Assembly (NCBI GenBank): GCA_020002185.1
Contig: CM034538.1
Span: forward strand, 64,814,005-64,878,004
Length of the DNA stretch: 64,000 nt
Source of the DNA: Paraescarpia echinospica
Lineage: Eukaryota > Annelida > Polychaeta > Sabellida > Siboglinidae
Direction: 5' to 3'
Both the position numbers and the translations under genes were made by a program. Shown piece after piece: positions 50,940-62,439 of this stretch. The notes under the pieces were generated by a model. That model ran no database searches. It was given only the letters and a program-made list of their open reading frames with translations, and had not been told where the DNA came from. Each line of letters starts with the position of its first letter. The first letter of the stretch is position 1.

Positions 50940-51655
50940 CTACTGGAAATTGTATAACGTCTTACTCATGTTTAGAGTTAATTGATTGTATCGGAACCAG
51001 ACACTAAGCGATTCTAACTTCTCCATAGCCGTATACACAGTATCATTGGCACCCATTCCACTAATGAACAAGTTAGTATCGTCAGCAAACAATCGCAAAT
51101 ATACTTGATCCACAGCACTCGATATATCATTAATATATAACAGAAATAACACTGGCCCTAAGATGGAGCCCTGCGGGACGCCAGTTTGAACACGAGCATA
51201 TTCTGAAACTGTGCCATTATTGCTAACACATTGCTGTCTATCTCTTAAATAATGTATAAACCATTTACATACATGACCTCTTATTCCATAATGATCCCGT
51301 TATACAACAATATATCGTGATTAACGGTGTCAAAAGCCTTACTTAGGTCAATGTATACCCCAACAACTAATTCGCCATTTTCAAGATAATTTCTAATATT
51401 TTCTATTATTTCAATAATCGCTAACGTAGTCGAATGATCTTTACGAAATCCAAATTGATGTTTGGACAAAACGTCATTTTTATCCATAATGTCTAATAAC
51501 CTCTTCAACATTAACTTTTCCAGGATTTTATTGAAGACATTCATCAGACTAACTGGTCGATAGTTGGATGGTTCACACCTTGATCCTTTCTTAAATATAG
51601 GTTTTACTTTTGACACCTTTAATACTCGTGGTACCGTGGCTTCGGAGAACGACAA
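50940..51655 (-). pseudogene. Reverse transcriptase domain of the minus-strand LINE
   Basis: From 51,655: VKPIFKKGSRCEPSNYRPVS, then KHQFGFRKDHSTTLAIIEII and YIDLSKAFDTVNHDIL (motif A). After a slip near 51,290 come, in another frame, TGVPQGSILGPVLFLLYIND (motif B) and RLFADDTNLF (catalytic FADD) at about 51,090. Beyond 50,940 a further frame gives a KYLGIYLD-type motif. These are the ordered RT motifs of APE-type LINEs. Frameshifts inactivate it. Confidence 0.88.
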
Positions 51656-51932
51656 AATAAAAATGTAAGTCAGAGGTTTACAAATGAAATTGCATGAAAA
51701 TTTGACAATTTCTGAAGGAAAATTATAAATACCTGATACATTAGAATACGCTAGCTTGTTAATTTAATTGATCACTTCTTGTTGACAAACTGGTGAAAGG
51801 AACATAGTATTGTGTATCGGGTAGATATAAATTGTTTATATTTCTACCCCGGAGTGTATGTCTTTGACAATTATTTACCAAAGTAACGAAATATTCGTTT
51901 ATTGCATTAGCAATACTTTCATTGTCGTTAAA

Positions 51933-52300
51933 TTATATATGATTGATGACCAGCTTTTTAATGTTGTGCTTGTTCCTCTTACCCTTATTCAGAAGTTCCG
52001 CATATATCTTCCATAATTCCCTGGTTGACTGTCTTGCTTGTGAGAGTAAGTTACTGTAATATGATTTCTCCGCCTGCCGTATGGTAGTTGTAAGTTTATT
52101 CTTATACTGTCGGTATTCTGTTTTATTGTATTCATTTGGTATGTTGATATATTTCTTATACAACCTGGTTTTGTTAAAATACTATTTCTAATGCCTTTAG
52201 TCGTCCACTTTTTGTTCTTGAAGCTTGACATTTTTTGGAAAATTGTGTCGTATTTGGTTACAAACATATCATAATATTCATCCTTGTCCTTACATGTCAT
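51933..52300 (-). pseudogene. Linker region between endonuclease and RT of the minus-strand LINE
   Basis: Two frames: TCKDKDEYYDMFVTKYDTIF then KNKKWTTKGIRNSI, and after a 1-nt slip NEYNKTEYRQYKNKLTTTIR with ELWKIYAELLNKGKRNKH. W-x-T-x-GI-x-x-SI followed by a YK-x-x-Y-x-x-YKN-x-L segment is the usual linker between endonuclease and RT. Confidence 0.75.
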
Positions 52301-52555
52301 AATATTGTCCCAGGTTATATTCTCCAGTTCCCAAGTGGAATTTGATACATTATTTTAAACTAAATATTCCCAGTTTATGTCTGTCATTGATGTCATGAGT
52401 TTTGGATACAATGTTGAATTTGACTAAATTCTAATTTAATTGTTTTATCTATTTTAATGTACCTGTTGTACTTTTTAGCCTCTATGGCTGCCAAAGAAAA
52501 TTGACTTATTATTAAATGGTCTGACATATCTACAAACAGGTTTCCTGATATGATA

Positions 52556-53155
52556 TCACTTTTCATGAACTTTAAAGGTTGATGTATATATATTCATATC
52601 ATCAATGAGAGTTGCAGAGTGATCTGTTATTCTTGTTGGCAGTGTGATACATTGTAACAGGTTTTTCCTCATTAACGTGTCCATGTATATGTTAATTTGA
52701 CACGAGTTTTGTTGTAAAAGATCAATATTAACATCACCACATATAATACAGATTTTACCTTCCTGCTTGATAATAGACAATTTTGTTCCAATAAGATCAG
52801 AAATAATGTGTGTGTTATTGTTTGGAAGTCTACTCATATTGCTAATCACAAAAGTGACGCCATCTTGAATTATGTCAAGCCACATATTGTCCATATTCTT
52901 AATATAAACAGCAACTCCGCCTTTATTGTTATCTAATGATCCATGATAGTAGAAATTATATTCTTTAAATATATTCGCACATCTATCTTGGTTATTCATC
53001 CCTGCCTCAGTGATCGCAATTACATCAAATTTTATATTTATAGAGTCAATATGTGCTTTGAGTAGATTATAGTTTTTGAAAGATCTTTGTAGGTTGATAT
53101 GGATAACAGTTATTAGTCCATCAGTTATGTGTATTGACTCGTTTAATTCTGTCAA
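52556..53155 (-). pseudogene. APE-type endonuclease of the minus-strand LINE
   Basis: The 199-codon frame reads VIHINLQRSFKNYNLLKAHI, DVIAITEAGMN (catalytic Glu context), GGVAVYIKN and IICGDVNIDLLQQNS (GDxN motif) then PTRITDHSATLIDDM. It ends HEK at 52,556 before the terminal SDH motif, which is lost. The upstream frame CKYYDLTELNES suggests the true start lies further right, near 53,290. Confidence 0.85.
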
Positions 53156-53290
53156 ATCATAATATTTGCAGTTTAGTTATTGTGTCGCTTCTTCAGATAA
53201 TCCTTTATCAAGGCAAGGCTGCAAGTTATGTGTTTTTAAGAGATCAGAAAAATGGTTCTTGGGAGTTGATATTCGGTAGTTAACTGGAGA

Positions 53291-56100
53291 TTGGTCAAAG
53301 TGCAAAATGGTAACAAATTCGCTATTTCGCTATTTTCACCCATTACTGTTGTTTTTTTGTCATATCAGTTAGAATACATTATTTCAGCTTTGCTAGAATA
53401 CATACTAATAACCCTGAATGAAACACATGTAGTACAATCATGTAACGTTTCATCGAAAATAATGTCTCAATAACAAATACACAACCAAAAAGTCAGATGA
53501 CAACCACAGTCAGGGCATGTCGGCAGTCGATAAAGAAATTCCTATTCCGTTCATGTATCGCCATTTACTGACATCAAATAAACTCTGGTCTATTTTCTTG
53601 GGCATTATATTTTCTCTTCGACCGCTGTACGTTTTTCAATAGAATTTATATGTTTTGTTGCACTTTTCACGATTATTACATTTGAAGGAAATCTGTATTT
53701 TTGTAGAATACAAAGTACACGTTTGTGTTTCCAAAATGTGATGTTCATGTGATATGCAGAAAACATGCAGACATAATTATACAATTATTTACAGTTTTGT
53801 AGTTTTGTTATTTAATGTATGGAATCTCAGATGTTAGGTCATTAATGTGTTCTGTTGTGATAGTCCTGCTGTAACGTGACGCAAACGTACTGTTGACAAC
53901 CAGCACATAAGCTGTGATGACATGTATGATGCATACTACTGGGAAGTGTGATATTGTGTGCAAGTTAACAAACTGTCTTCACAAACAATAACAACACTAC
54001 TTTTACCTCATTCGCAACTAAACAAATACTATAATTCATAACTGGATTGTCATAGATGTGTGTCGATGGAACATGCAGTGATTTGGATCCACCTCCTTCA
54101 CTCGGGTTTTGAAAATTGACAGACATTGTTGATGCGCCACCAACTCCTGTAGACGCACACGTAATGTTCCACGACAGTCCATCGGCATTTAAACAGTTGC
54201 ATACCTCAGTTGGAAACTAAATCGACTCCTTCAAATACAGCAATTTACAAACATGAGTGAAAACATCAAATGGCAATTGTTCTTACTTCACAACTAATAA
54301 CTCGAAATTCACATCGACATTTTCACAAATGAGTGAAAACATTTTCTAATAGCGTTTAATATATATGTTCCAAAAAGATATGACTGTCTTCTGTGAGTTG
54401 GATTATAGAGCCATGTTCTGTTTCACGAACACCACTACCTGGTAAAGTCCTTATTTCCAGCTAACCCGTAGTGTACCCTCTAGAACATTTCTCGCGTACC
54501 CCAGTTTGGGAACACCATGCTTCTAAGAACGACTCCTATCTTCAATGATGCCAAAAAGGAAATGTATCTTGGCAAGTCTTATTTAAATATGTCCATCGAC
54601 ATCATACATATTATCTGCTCTATGCATTGATGTGATACGCAAAACACCTGAATCTAGGATATTTAAGTTGATCGACCTCTTACAAACATAATAAGAGCAG
54701 ACGTGTAAGGGAGATTACTTTACTGCATGTAAGTGGAATTTATATAATAATTTTAATTAGTTCGTCGTAAGTGTATGACTGGTAGCCTCTGCGCCTGGAA
54801 ACTAATTATGTGTGCGCTTAACTACGTGTCATTATTTTTATTTTGTTAGTACCGCACTTTATCGTGGCAAAACGCGATTGGCTACCCTCCTTGAGCGTTC
54901 ACCGTTCGCTACAGGTGTACGTTCACCGGAAACACAGACTATGTCGGTGTGTGAATGACGGTTTACATAAGTAAGCGAAATAGCTTCATCTCCTTTAATT
55001 TAGCAAATGCCTTATTTAAGCACAACATGTATCATACAAAGGAGGTATGTACGTGGTAGCAAGTTTGGTCTAATAAGCTATATCGTTCATGTTGTAAATA
55101 AACGTTCATCAAATGAGTTGAAATGGCTATTATATCAGAATGCAACTGTAGAACGGGATACGTCCGTAGCAAAACAAATCAGCATTCTACCTGATGTAGA
55201 AGAAGATAATAAATAAGAAAAAACAGTTTGGTGGTCGTCTGGAAATCTGATATGGCGGAGAGAAAAATACTATATCATGATTTACTCACAGGTCTGCCAA
55301 AATATGGATCTATTCACCAAAGCCAAGCTTCTAAGTGGCTTAGAAGCCCTCACATAAGATATAGAATCCAGCGTAACGTTTGTTTTGTCTAGCATAGCAG
55401 AAAGGACAACACCCAAAACATTACTGAGATATCCATGTTGTACGAATGTCGGCTAACATAACACGGTTAACATAACCAGCGACATGTTCAAGATGGCACA
55501 TGGTTGTGGGAAAGGCCCGCTTACGATAAACATCTATCAGCATCAATATAAAAAAGCGAGCTAGCTCTTTTCGTTGTTAGACCGCATCCATCCGCAACAA
55601 TTCGCCCCCAGTCAATTCAAATAGTACGTATCGTTATCTTTCGCGCTGTATATATGGAGTTTGCTTTTCTCGGTATATTCGTATCCTGCTTTGTTAAGAT
55701 TTGATTATTAACCAACCAACCAATGTGCAGAGTATTTGGCGGAGATAGATCGTAGAAATTGGTGGTGCAGAAAAGTTGATAAACAAGTGGAATTACTGAT
55801 TAATAAGTATTATTCTTGCCTTAATATCATTCATAAAGTTGCAGTAAACATATATATTGAGTAGCAGTTGTGCTTAAAGTTAGTTAGTTAAAGTATTTTA
55901 GAACACCTTAGTATATTGAGTGATAATAGGGTAACTTAGACTTCGATAAGCTGTAAACAAGATTTAGCAAACCTGATTATGTGGTAGAATATATAGGAGA
56001 TAAAGTAACAACCATCAAACTACTTACATAAGATCATATCTGCGTAAGCCAGTACTTGCTAGATATTTTGATTAGGTAGCATTGTTGTTAAAATTAAGCA
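53291..56100. other. No recognisable gene
   Basis: Short frames only (53,291-53,473 and 55,007-55,216, plus) with no domain, flanking splice signals or repeats that I can interpret. The part from about 56,100 is probably the 5' UTR of the following CR1. Confidence 0.5.
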
Positions 56101-56321
56101 AGAGCGATAGTCGGGCGGCGTAACCTAAATAAATAAAGCAGCCTAACGTAACGTAATTGATTGTATTTAAATTAGGTCACTACCGGTAAAGTTAGGGTTC
56201 GTGATAGAAATAGTCGACTGTGTAATTGAAATCTGTAACATCAAGTGTGCTGTAGTACACAGGAAACAGTCTTTATAAAGACTAAGTTAGTTAAGTTATT
56301 AAATAAATTCTGATAGGGATA

Positions 56322-57560
56322 TGGTGCCTTGCAAGCGGCAAGTCAAGACAAAGCGACACTTGGTGTGCGATCACTGCCACGCTGGGTAGATTTTGCATTG
56401 TCCGGCTGTGGGAAGTCATGGGCAGAAACCATGGAGGAAGGATTCACCTTTCAGTGCATTGGGTGTTGGAAGGTGGAGTGTCTGCAGAAGGAGATAGTTA
56501 GGTTGACAGATATTGTGAAGGGAATGGAGATGGGAATTAGAAAGGAGACAGGTCGAATGGACAGAGACGACAGGGAGAGAGGTGAGAATACTGCTAGACT
56601 GAAGGAGAATAGCAGTGGGAAGAAAACTGAGGAAAGGAGATTGAGAGGAGGGAAGGTGATTGGAGGAGAAGAAATTGGAAAATCGAAAACAGAAAACGTG
56701 ACAAGCGTGAATGTGACAAGGGTGAAAGTGACCGTAGAGAAGGGAGGAGGGAAGATGGGACGGGAGAGGAGAGAAGAAAATTAGATGGGAGGAAAGATGA
56801 AGGGAAGAAAGGAAGTGAGAGCAAATGTGATAGAAGAGAAGTCAATAAAAGGGACGATGACAGGAGGAAAGGTGACAAGAGAAAAAGCGACAGGAAAGAA
56901 TGGATCGGAGGAGAATGTGACAGGAGATAAGACGACAGGGGAAAAGACAACAAACAGACAGATGCAAACCGAAGAAGGAGCTACTGTAAGGCAGTGGTTG
57001 AGTGGGCAATGAGGAAAGAGAGGGTGTTTATGGGCGAGTCCATTATGAGAAAGACGGACAAGACACTGAGCGAGGGGAAGGACGTCGTTGTTTGTCTACC
57101 GGGGGCTAGGATTGAACATGTGATTGACAGGGTAGAGAAGGTACTGGGACATGGCAAGGGAGGGTCTATACTGGTACATGTAGGAACAAATAATGCTGAT
57201 AGGGAGGGAACAACTGGGATAGTACAGAAGTATAGACAGTTAGTGAGGGAGCTAAAGAAGACAAGAGTTGAACAGATAATTCTGTCAGGAATTTTGCCAG
57301 TAATGGGAGGAAGGGGGGGGGCAACGTATAGAAACTGCAAGAGGATGGCTATCAAATCACTAGTTGAGCAGATGGGTGAAGAAGAGGGGGTGGGTTTCAC
57401 AGATTTATGGGGATACTTTGTTGGGAGGGAAGATATGTACATGAGAGATGGTCTCCATCTTAGTGGAAAGGGTGCAGCAGTTATCTCAGAGAAACTGCTG
57501 CGATCTGTTGACAGTGGGACAGGTTGCATGCATCTATTTAAACTAGATTCGCAGGAGGAC
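56322..57560 (+). pseudogene. CR1 ORF1 (zinc-binding and SGNH esterase), decayed
   Basis: The start MVPCKRQVKTKRHLVCDHCH soon meets a stop; the next frame gives WVDFALSGCGKSWAETMEEG and QCIGCWKVECL (Cys cluster), then a charged linker to 56,784. The esterase follows in the frame from 56,994: MGESIMRKTD (Ser block with GES in place of GDS), VHVGTNNA and RDGLHLSGKG. Here linker and esterase lie closer to one continuous ORF than in the 14.7-kb copy. The end of ORF1 is at about 57,550, where copy 1 stops. Confidence 0.85.
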
Positions 57561-57649
57561 TCACAGAAAAGCCTGAAACTGGAGACAGATAAAGACAGCA
57601 CAATCAATCAGCAAAGAACAGTCTGGAAAACTATTCTGAAGCTGGATAT

Positions 57650-60232
57650 AAATGTGTTTGTTTAAACGCAAAGAGTATAGTAAACAAAAGAAATGAACTA
57701 AACATTATGGAAGAAGATATTGACCCTCACATAATAGGTATAACTGAATCCTGGACCATCACCGATATATCAGATGCCGATTTGGGACTGACAGGATATG
57801 TGATGTTTAGGAAAGTTAGAATAGGAAGAAAGGTAGGTGGAGTTATTTTTTATATTAAATAATCTATCCAGGCTTATGAAATCAAATTAGAAAGAGCAGC
57901 AGATTGCGAAGAAGCTGTTTGGTGTAACACAGTTACAGGAAACTCAACGTTAACAGTTGAATTAGTTTATCGGAGTTCAAACATAAGCATAGAAGAGAAT
58001 TAATGAATATAAAACACTATAAGGGAAGTAAGCAAACGGGACTGTATTGTTGTGGGGGATTTTATCCATGGCCATATACAATGTAAATCTCTACAGAGTA
58101 TGGGGAGTGAGGACCACAAGTTTTTAGTTTTAGTTCAAGATACTTTCCTTTCTCACATGCTAGAACCAAACAGGGGTGAGAATGTATTAGACATAGTTTG
58201 TCCTCACAGAATGAATTAATTGACAATGTCAAGATATGTGAGCCACTGGGGAGTAGTGATCACAACCAGACACATTTTATCATCAAAGTAAAATCAGAAA
58301 GGAATAGTAAAAAGCAGTATAGGATAAATTTCCACAAAGGAAGGTCTAAGGACATGAGGAAATATTTAGCAAAGATAGACTGGAATAACACACTGTAAAA
58401 TAAGACAGCAACACAATGCTGGAATATATTAAAGAGTGAAATTAAGTGTATAGTCGATAAATTTGTACCCTTCAAAAAACAAGGGAAACGGTCCAAAAAG
58501 AAACACTTATCGAAAGAAGCCATTAGAAAAATTCAGTATAAACAAATGATGTAGAAGTCATATAGATGTACTGGAAATGATGAAGACTACAACAGTTATA
58601 AAGAACACTTAACCAAGCTACAGCTGAAATTAGAAATTCAAAGAGAAGGTATGAACAACAATTAGCTAGTAATATAAAACATGACAACAAGAGTTTTATG
58701 TGTATGTTCGAAGCAAACAGAAAGTTCAAGATAAGGTTGGTCCTCTAGAAGATAGTGCTGGAAATATAATATCAGAGGGATTCTTAATGGCATAAGACCT
58801 GAATGAGTACTTTAGTTCAGTGTTTACTAGGGAAGATATTAGTTCACTGCCAGTACCAGAGGCTAAGTTCAAGGGGGCAGACTCAGACTATTTAGGACAA
58901 TTAATTGTAACCCCGGAAATGGTAGCTAAGAAGATAAGGGCTATGAAGGATAATAAATCACCTGGAGTGGATGGGATTCCACCCAAACTACTATTGGAAA
59001 TTGTAGAACAAATTAGTGTATCGCTTGCAACAGTTTTCAATTTGTCATTAGAAGAGGGAGTTGTTCCTTTAGAATGGAAAGAGTCAAACATTATACCGTT
59101 ATTTAAAAACGGTTCGAGAAACAAGTCAGAGGACTATAGACCAGTGAGTTTAACATCAGTTATTCGCAAATTATTATAAAGACTAATTAAAGATCACATG
59201 GTAGATTTTCTTGTTAAACAAAACTTGATAAACCCATCTCAACATGGTTTTTTTAAAGCGAGGTCATGCTTAACAAATATGTTATGTTTTTGGAAGACAT
59301 CACTAAATGGTTAGATGAGGGATCACCAGTAGATATCGTCTACTCAGATTTTCAAAAAGCTTTCGACAAAATACCACATCAAAGATTACTGCTTAAACTA
59401 AAGGCCCATGGTATAGGAAATGGTATAATAAACTGGATACAAAAATGGCTGATTGACAGAAGACAACGTGTAGTTGTTGATGGGGAGGCTTCAAACTGGA
59501 AATCGGTATTGAGTGGGGTACCACAGGGATCAATACTAGGACTTGGATGATAAAATAACAAGCAAGGTGTTGAAATTTGAGGATGATACAAAAGTGTTTA
59601 GAAGGATTAAAAGTGATAGGAGATAGACAACATTTACAAGATGATCTTGACAGAAAAGGACTTAGGATTAACCATTAGTGCTGATATGAAGGTTTCAGAG
59701 CAGTGCGGAATTGCAGCTTCAAAGGGAAATCAATTCCTTGGACTAATTAGGCGAAACATAGCGTATAAGGAAAAAAAGCTAATAATACCGCTGTACAAAA
59801 CAATAGTTAGGCCTCATTTAGAATATTGTATTGAAGCGTGGAGGCCAGATCGCAGGAAGGACATAGATATGCTAGAAAGAGTACAGAGGAGAGCAACTAA
59901 AATGAAACCAAAACTGAGGGATCTTAGTTACGAAATACGCCTAAAACAATGCGTCTTAACAACACTAGAGTCCAGGAGATTTAGAGGAGATCAGATGGAA
60001 GTGTTTAAAACAATGAATGGTCATGAAAATATTGATATAAATAATTTTGTTTTAGTTAAGAAAGATAGAAGGTCTAGAGGACATGAAGTTATATTAGCAA
60101 AGGAGAAGTGTAGATTAGATATAAGAAAGTTCTCATTTTCACAAAGGACTGTAAATGAATGGAACAGATTATCTGCTGATTGTGTGGGTGCTAGTAGCGT
60201 GAATATGTTTAAAAATAAAATCGACACATCTC
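57650..60232 (+). pseudogene. CR1 ORF2, fragmented
   Basis: Endonuclease pieces (LNAKSIVNKRNELNIM, GITESW, then SSQNELIDNVKICE at 58,198) contain several stops. The RT fragments are TPEMVAKKIRAMKDNKSPGV and KSEDYRPVSLTSVIRKLL (58,820-59,179), FQKAFDKIPHQRLL and SGVPQGSILGLG (59,266-59,550). After the deletions the thumb and C-terminal domain continue from ISADMKVSEQCGIAASKGNQ (59,641) to about 60,232. The catalytic FADD region is reduced to LKFEDDTKVF with Ala to Glu. Confidence 0.9.
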
Positions 60233-60434
60233 AGAAGGGCGGGATACACGTAGATAAAACGGTCGGACTCTCGATAAGCCAAACGGCTTCCTTGTCCACC
60301 TGCCACCCAGAGTTAAATCTCTGGATGGCAATCTTGTTAAATCTTGTTAAATTATTAATCTGCCAGTACGATTGGCACAACTTGTGCTCTTTCAAGCGTT
60401 AACATTACGACTTCGTTGTGATCCTTAAGCTGGC

Positions 60435-60824
60435 ATGGCATCAGGAAGTGCAGCAATTTCACTATTTATTCTTTGTCTTCACTGTTTAATCAAATACAGT
60501 GCATACCAGAGAGACTTATCTTCTACAAACATGAGAACATTATACGAGGTCGTGACGCCTAATTCCACACGCTACACATTCACAGACTGTCTACAAGTAA
60601 ACGGTGATATTGCTTTGTCAACCATTCACAAGTTCGACAGCCTTAACCATAACACTAAACGAGCAATTTGCAAAATCTGCAAGCTTTCAGTGACTACAGA
60701 GAACTTTTTCTACTACTCGTCATCAACTTCAACTCTACTATTACCTATGAAAAGCGGCGATGTGAGCACCAACCCAGGCCCTGCTGAGCACAAAAGGAAC
60801 TACTCGCCAAAACACCCCGTGTAG
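60435..60824 (+). pseudogene. LINE N-terminal region ending in a 2A-like motif
   Basis: 129 codons. The N-terminus MASGSAAISLFILCLHCLIK is hydrophobic. CKICKLS near residue 78 gives a Cys pair. LLLPMKSGDVSTNPGPAEHK at residues 99-118 contains GDVSTNPGP, close to the 2A consensus D-[VI]-E-x-N-P-G-P, in which the ribosome skips the last Gly-Pro bond. The usual Glu is Ser here, which may weaken activity. A 1-nt frameshift after about residue 125 separates it from the downstream finger. 2A sequences at LINE protein N-termini are established in several invertebrates. Confidence 0.7.
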
Positions 60825-61254
60825 TCGTTGTGGCAGAGGTGTCACTGCCCACAGTAGAGCAATCTCGTTTGACTCCTGCGGCCAGTGGACACACAACAAA
60901 TGTGTTGGAGTTTTTACAAACGAAGCATACGATGAACTTTGCAACAATGGTGATTTCTTTACGTTACTGTGCGATCTATGCTCACTTCAAGCCCTCCCGT
61001 TTACTGATGGCAAGGCCAACTACAACATCAGCGACCGTCCGTCGATCTTCACGCTATTTAACAACGGGGATGACCGACGATGTCCTGATGGCAACGACCA
61101 CCTGTCAGTCACTGATGGTGACCCCGCTGACCAATCAACAAGTGAAAAAACCCTTGACTTTGAATGTTTACGTTCAAAAAGATCTCAACTTTGTTCAATT
61201 GAACTCACGCAGTTTTCTGCCGAAAATTTACGATCTAAGAGTTATCGCAGCTAA
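60806..61254 (+). pseudogene. PHD-like zinc finger region of the third LINE
   Basis: The frame overlaps the end of the previous one: NTPCSRCGRGVTAHSRAISF, then DSCGQWTHNKCVGV and LLCDLCS. The ligand order C-x2-C, C, H-x2-C, C-x2-C fits a PHD-type finger. An acidic, low-complexity tail leads to a stop at about 61,252 where an inverted CR1 fragment begins. The different frame used at 60,830-61,270 is a shadow of this one. Confidence 0.65.
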
Positions 61255-61478
61255 TACAATCAGGAGATAATCTGCTCCATTCATTTACTGTCCTATATGA
61301 AAATGAGAACTTTCTTATATATAATCTACACTGCTTCTTTACTACTGTACCGTCATGTCCTCTGGTCCTTCTATCTTTCTTAACTGAGAAAAAATATTTA
61401 TATCAATATTTTCATAACCATTCAATATTTTAAACACTTCTATCTGATCACCTCTCAATCCACTAGAGACCAGGAGAT
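61255..61478 (-). mobile_element. Inverted CR1 fragment with local foldback
   Basis: 61,255-61,458 is the reverse complement of the CR1 ORF2 C-terminal region (GATTGAGAGGTGATCAGATA to GAATGGAGCAGATTATC). Directly after it, 61,460-61,478 reads CACTAGAGACCAGGAGAT in plus orientation, the sequence that normally precedes the same region. The two pieces form a short inverted junction, as produced by twin priming or foldback during insertion. Confidence 0.75.
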
Positions 61479-61499
61479 ATATTAATATACTCGAACAAT

Positions 61500-62330
61500 G
61501 CTGCTTGGAATTGTAATTCTTTCACCAACGAAGAATTCATCATAATTGGTGACTTTAACGTTGACTAGTTTCAACTGAATACTCACACTAATCAGTTACA
61601 TGTGTCACTGGAACATTATATGTCTATGTTTGCTTATTAACACACCTACAAGGATTACCAGTACAACATCCACCATCTTAGATCTCATCCTCATCTCAGA
61701 CCCTGCTAAAATAACACAATGTGATGTATTAGATCTTGGCTTGAGTGACCACCAATTAATACATTGTACACGCAAATGCAAGACAATTCCTGTTAATCAA
61801 CACAATGGTGTGACATTAAGAACGGTAAAAAAACCACAGTAAGGTAAGTTTTGAAGCAAAACTGCAGGATGTAGATTTGCAGGATGTACTGTATATTACA
61901 CGACGCCTTTTATCATTTTAAATCTAAGTTGATGGTCGTTATTGATAACATTGCCCCTTTGAAGTATGTCCGGATTAAACAGCGTACCGCCCCATGGATG
62001 ACCGGGGAGAAACTGCATCTCATTCGGGAAAGATATCGGGCATTTACCAAATAAAAAAATACTAAAGACATCAGTTGGCATAGAAAATACATTTACCTTC
62101 GGAATCAGGTTCAATATAAGAAGAAAAAGGCCAAATCAGACTTCATTGCTAACAAGGCTAACGAATTCAAACAACAACCAAAGGAATTATGTCAAATGCT
62201 GAAAACCTCAGAACTTCCTCTCAGTGTAAAATTAAGCCAGGGAGTATATGACTCGATATCGATAACAACATTTGTTTTAATAAATCAATTGTATCTGAGC
62301 ATTTTAACCATTATTTTACTAATGTAGCCT
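61500..62330 (+). pseudogene. APE endonuclease end and linker of the third LINE
   Basis: FIIIGDFNVD (61,540) gives the GDFN motif. After a slip NTPTRITSTTSTILDLILIS and LGLSDHQLIHCTRKC (SDH motif) follow, then RIKQRTAPWMTGEKLHLIRE, AFTK and YKKKKAKSDFIANKANEFKQ in successive frames. This is the C-terminal endonuclease and the linker before an RT. Stops are frequent. Confidence 0.8.
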
Positions 62331-62439
62331 CAACACAGGTTGACAAACTTCCACCAAGTAATGGCAAATATAAAGGGCAACACATCCAAGACTTTTACAG
62401 GTCACCAGTAATAGTTTCACTTTTAATGAAGTCAGCAAG

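Larger units (their letters stand above)
50735..53290 (-). mobile_element. Non-LTR retrotransposon of another family, decayed
   Basis: The minus strand holds an APE endonuclease, a linker and a reverse transcriptase in order, with frameshifts between. The 3' end is cut by the CR1 copy at 50,730: the last readable codons are ASFINAEIVRKLYY. The clade resembles Jockey/CR1-group LINEs, but I cannot place it. 53,291-56,100 beyond its 5' end contains no recognisable gene. Confidence 0.85.
56100..60352 (+). mobile_element. CR1-type LINE, long decayed copy
   Basis: 5' UTR with the ACACAGGAAACAGTCTTTATAAAGACT motif at about 56,257-56,284, ORF1, ORF2 fragments, and 3' end at TCTTGTTAAATCTTGTTAAAT (60,330-60,352). 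The internal deletions near 59,547 and 59,655 remove most of the catalytic FADD-to-thumb stretch. The exact 5' end is not determined. Confidence 0.88.
60360..62430 (+). mobile_element. Third LINE family with 2A-like motif and PHD-like finger, decayed
   Basis: A hydrophobic N-terminus, a 2A-like motif, a PHD-like finger (60,435-61,254), then, after an inverted CR1 piece, the endonuclease end and linker (61,500-62,320). The arrangement resembles CR1-group LINEs of deuterostomes and lophotrochozoans that carry 2A sequences. The RT is absent; a Penelope-like RT follows on the other strand. Confidence 0.7.

Noticed and set aside
53291..55216. Small plus-strand frames at 53,291 and 55,007
   Set aside because: No domain, no neighbours of related function and no splice context.
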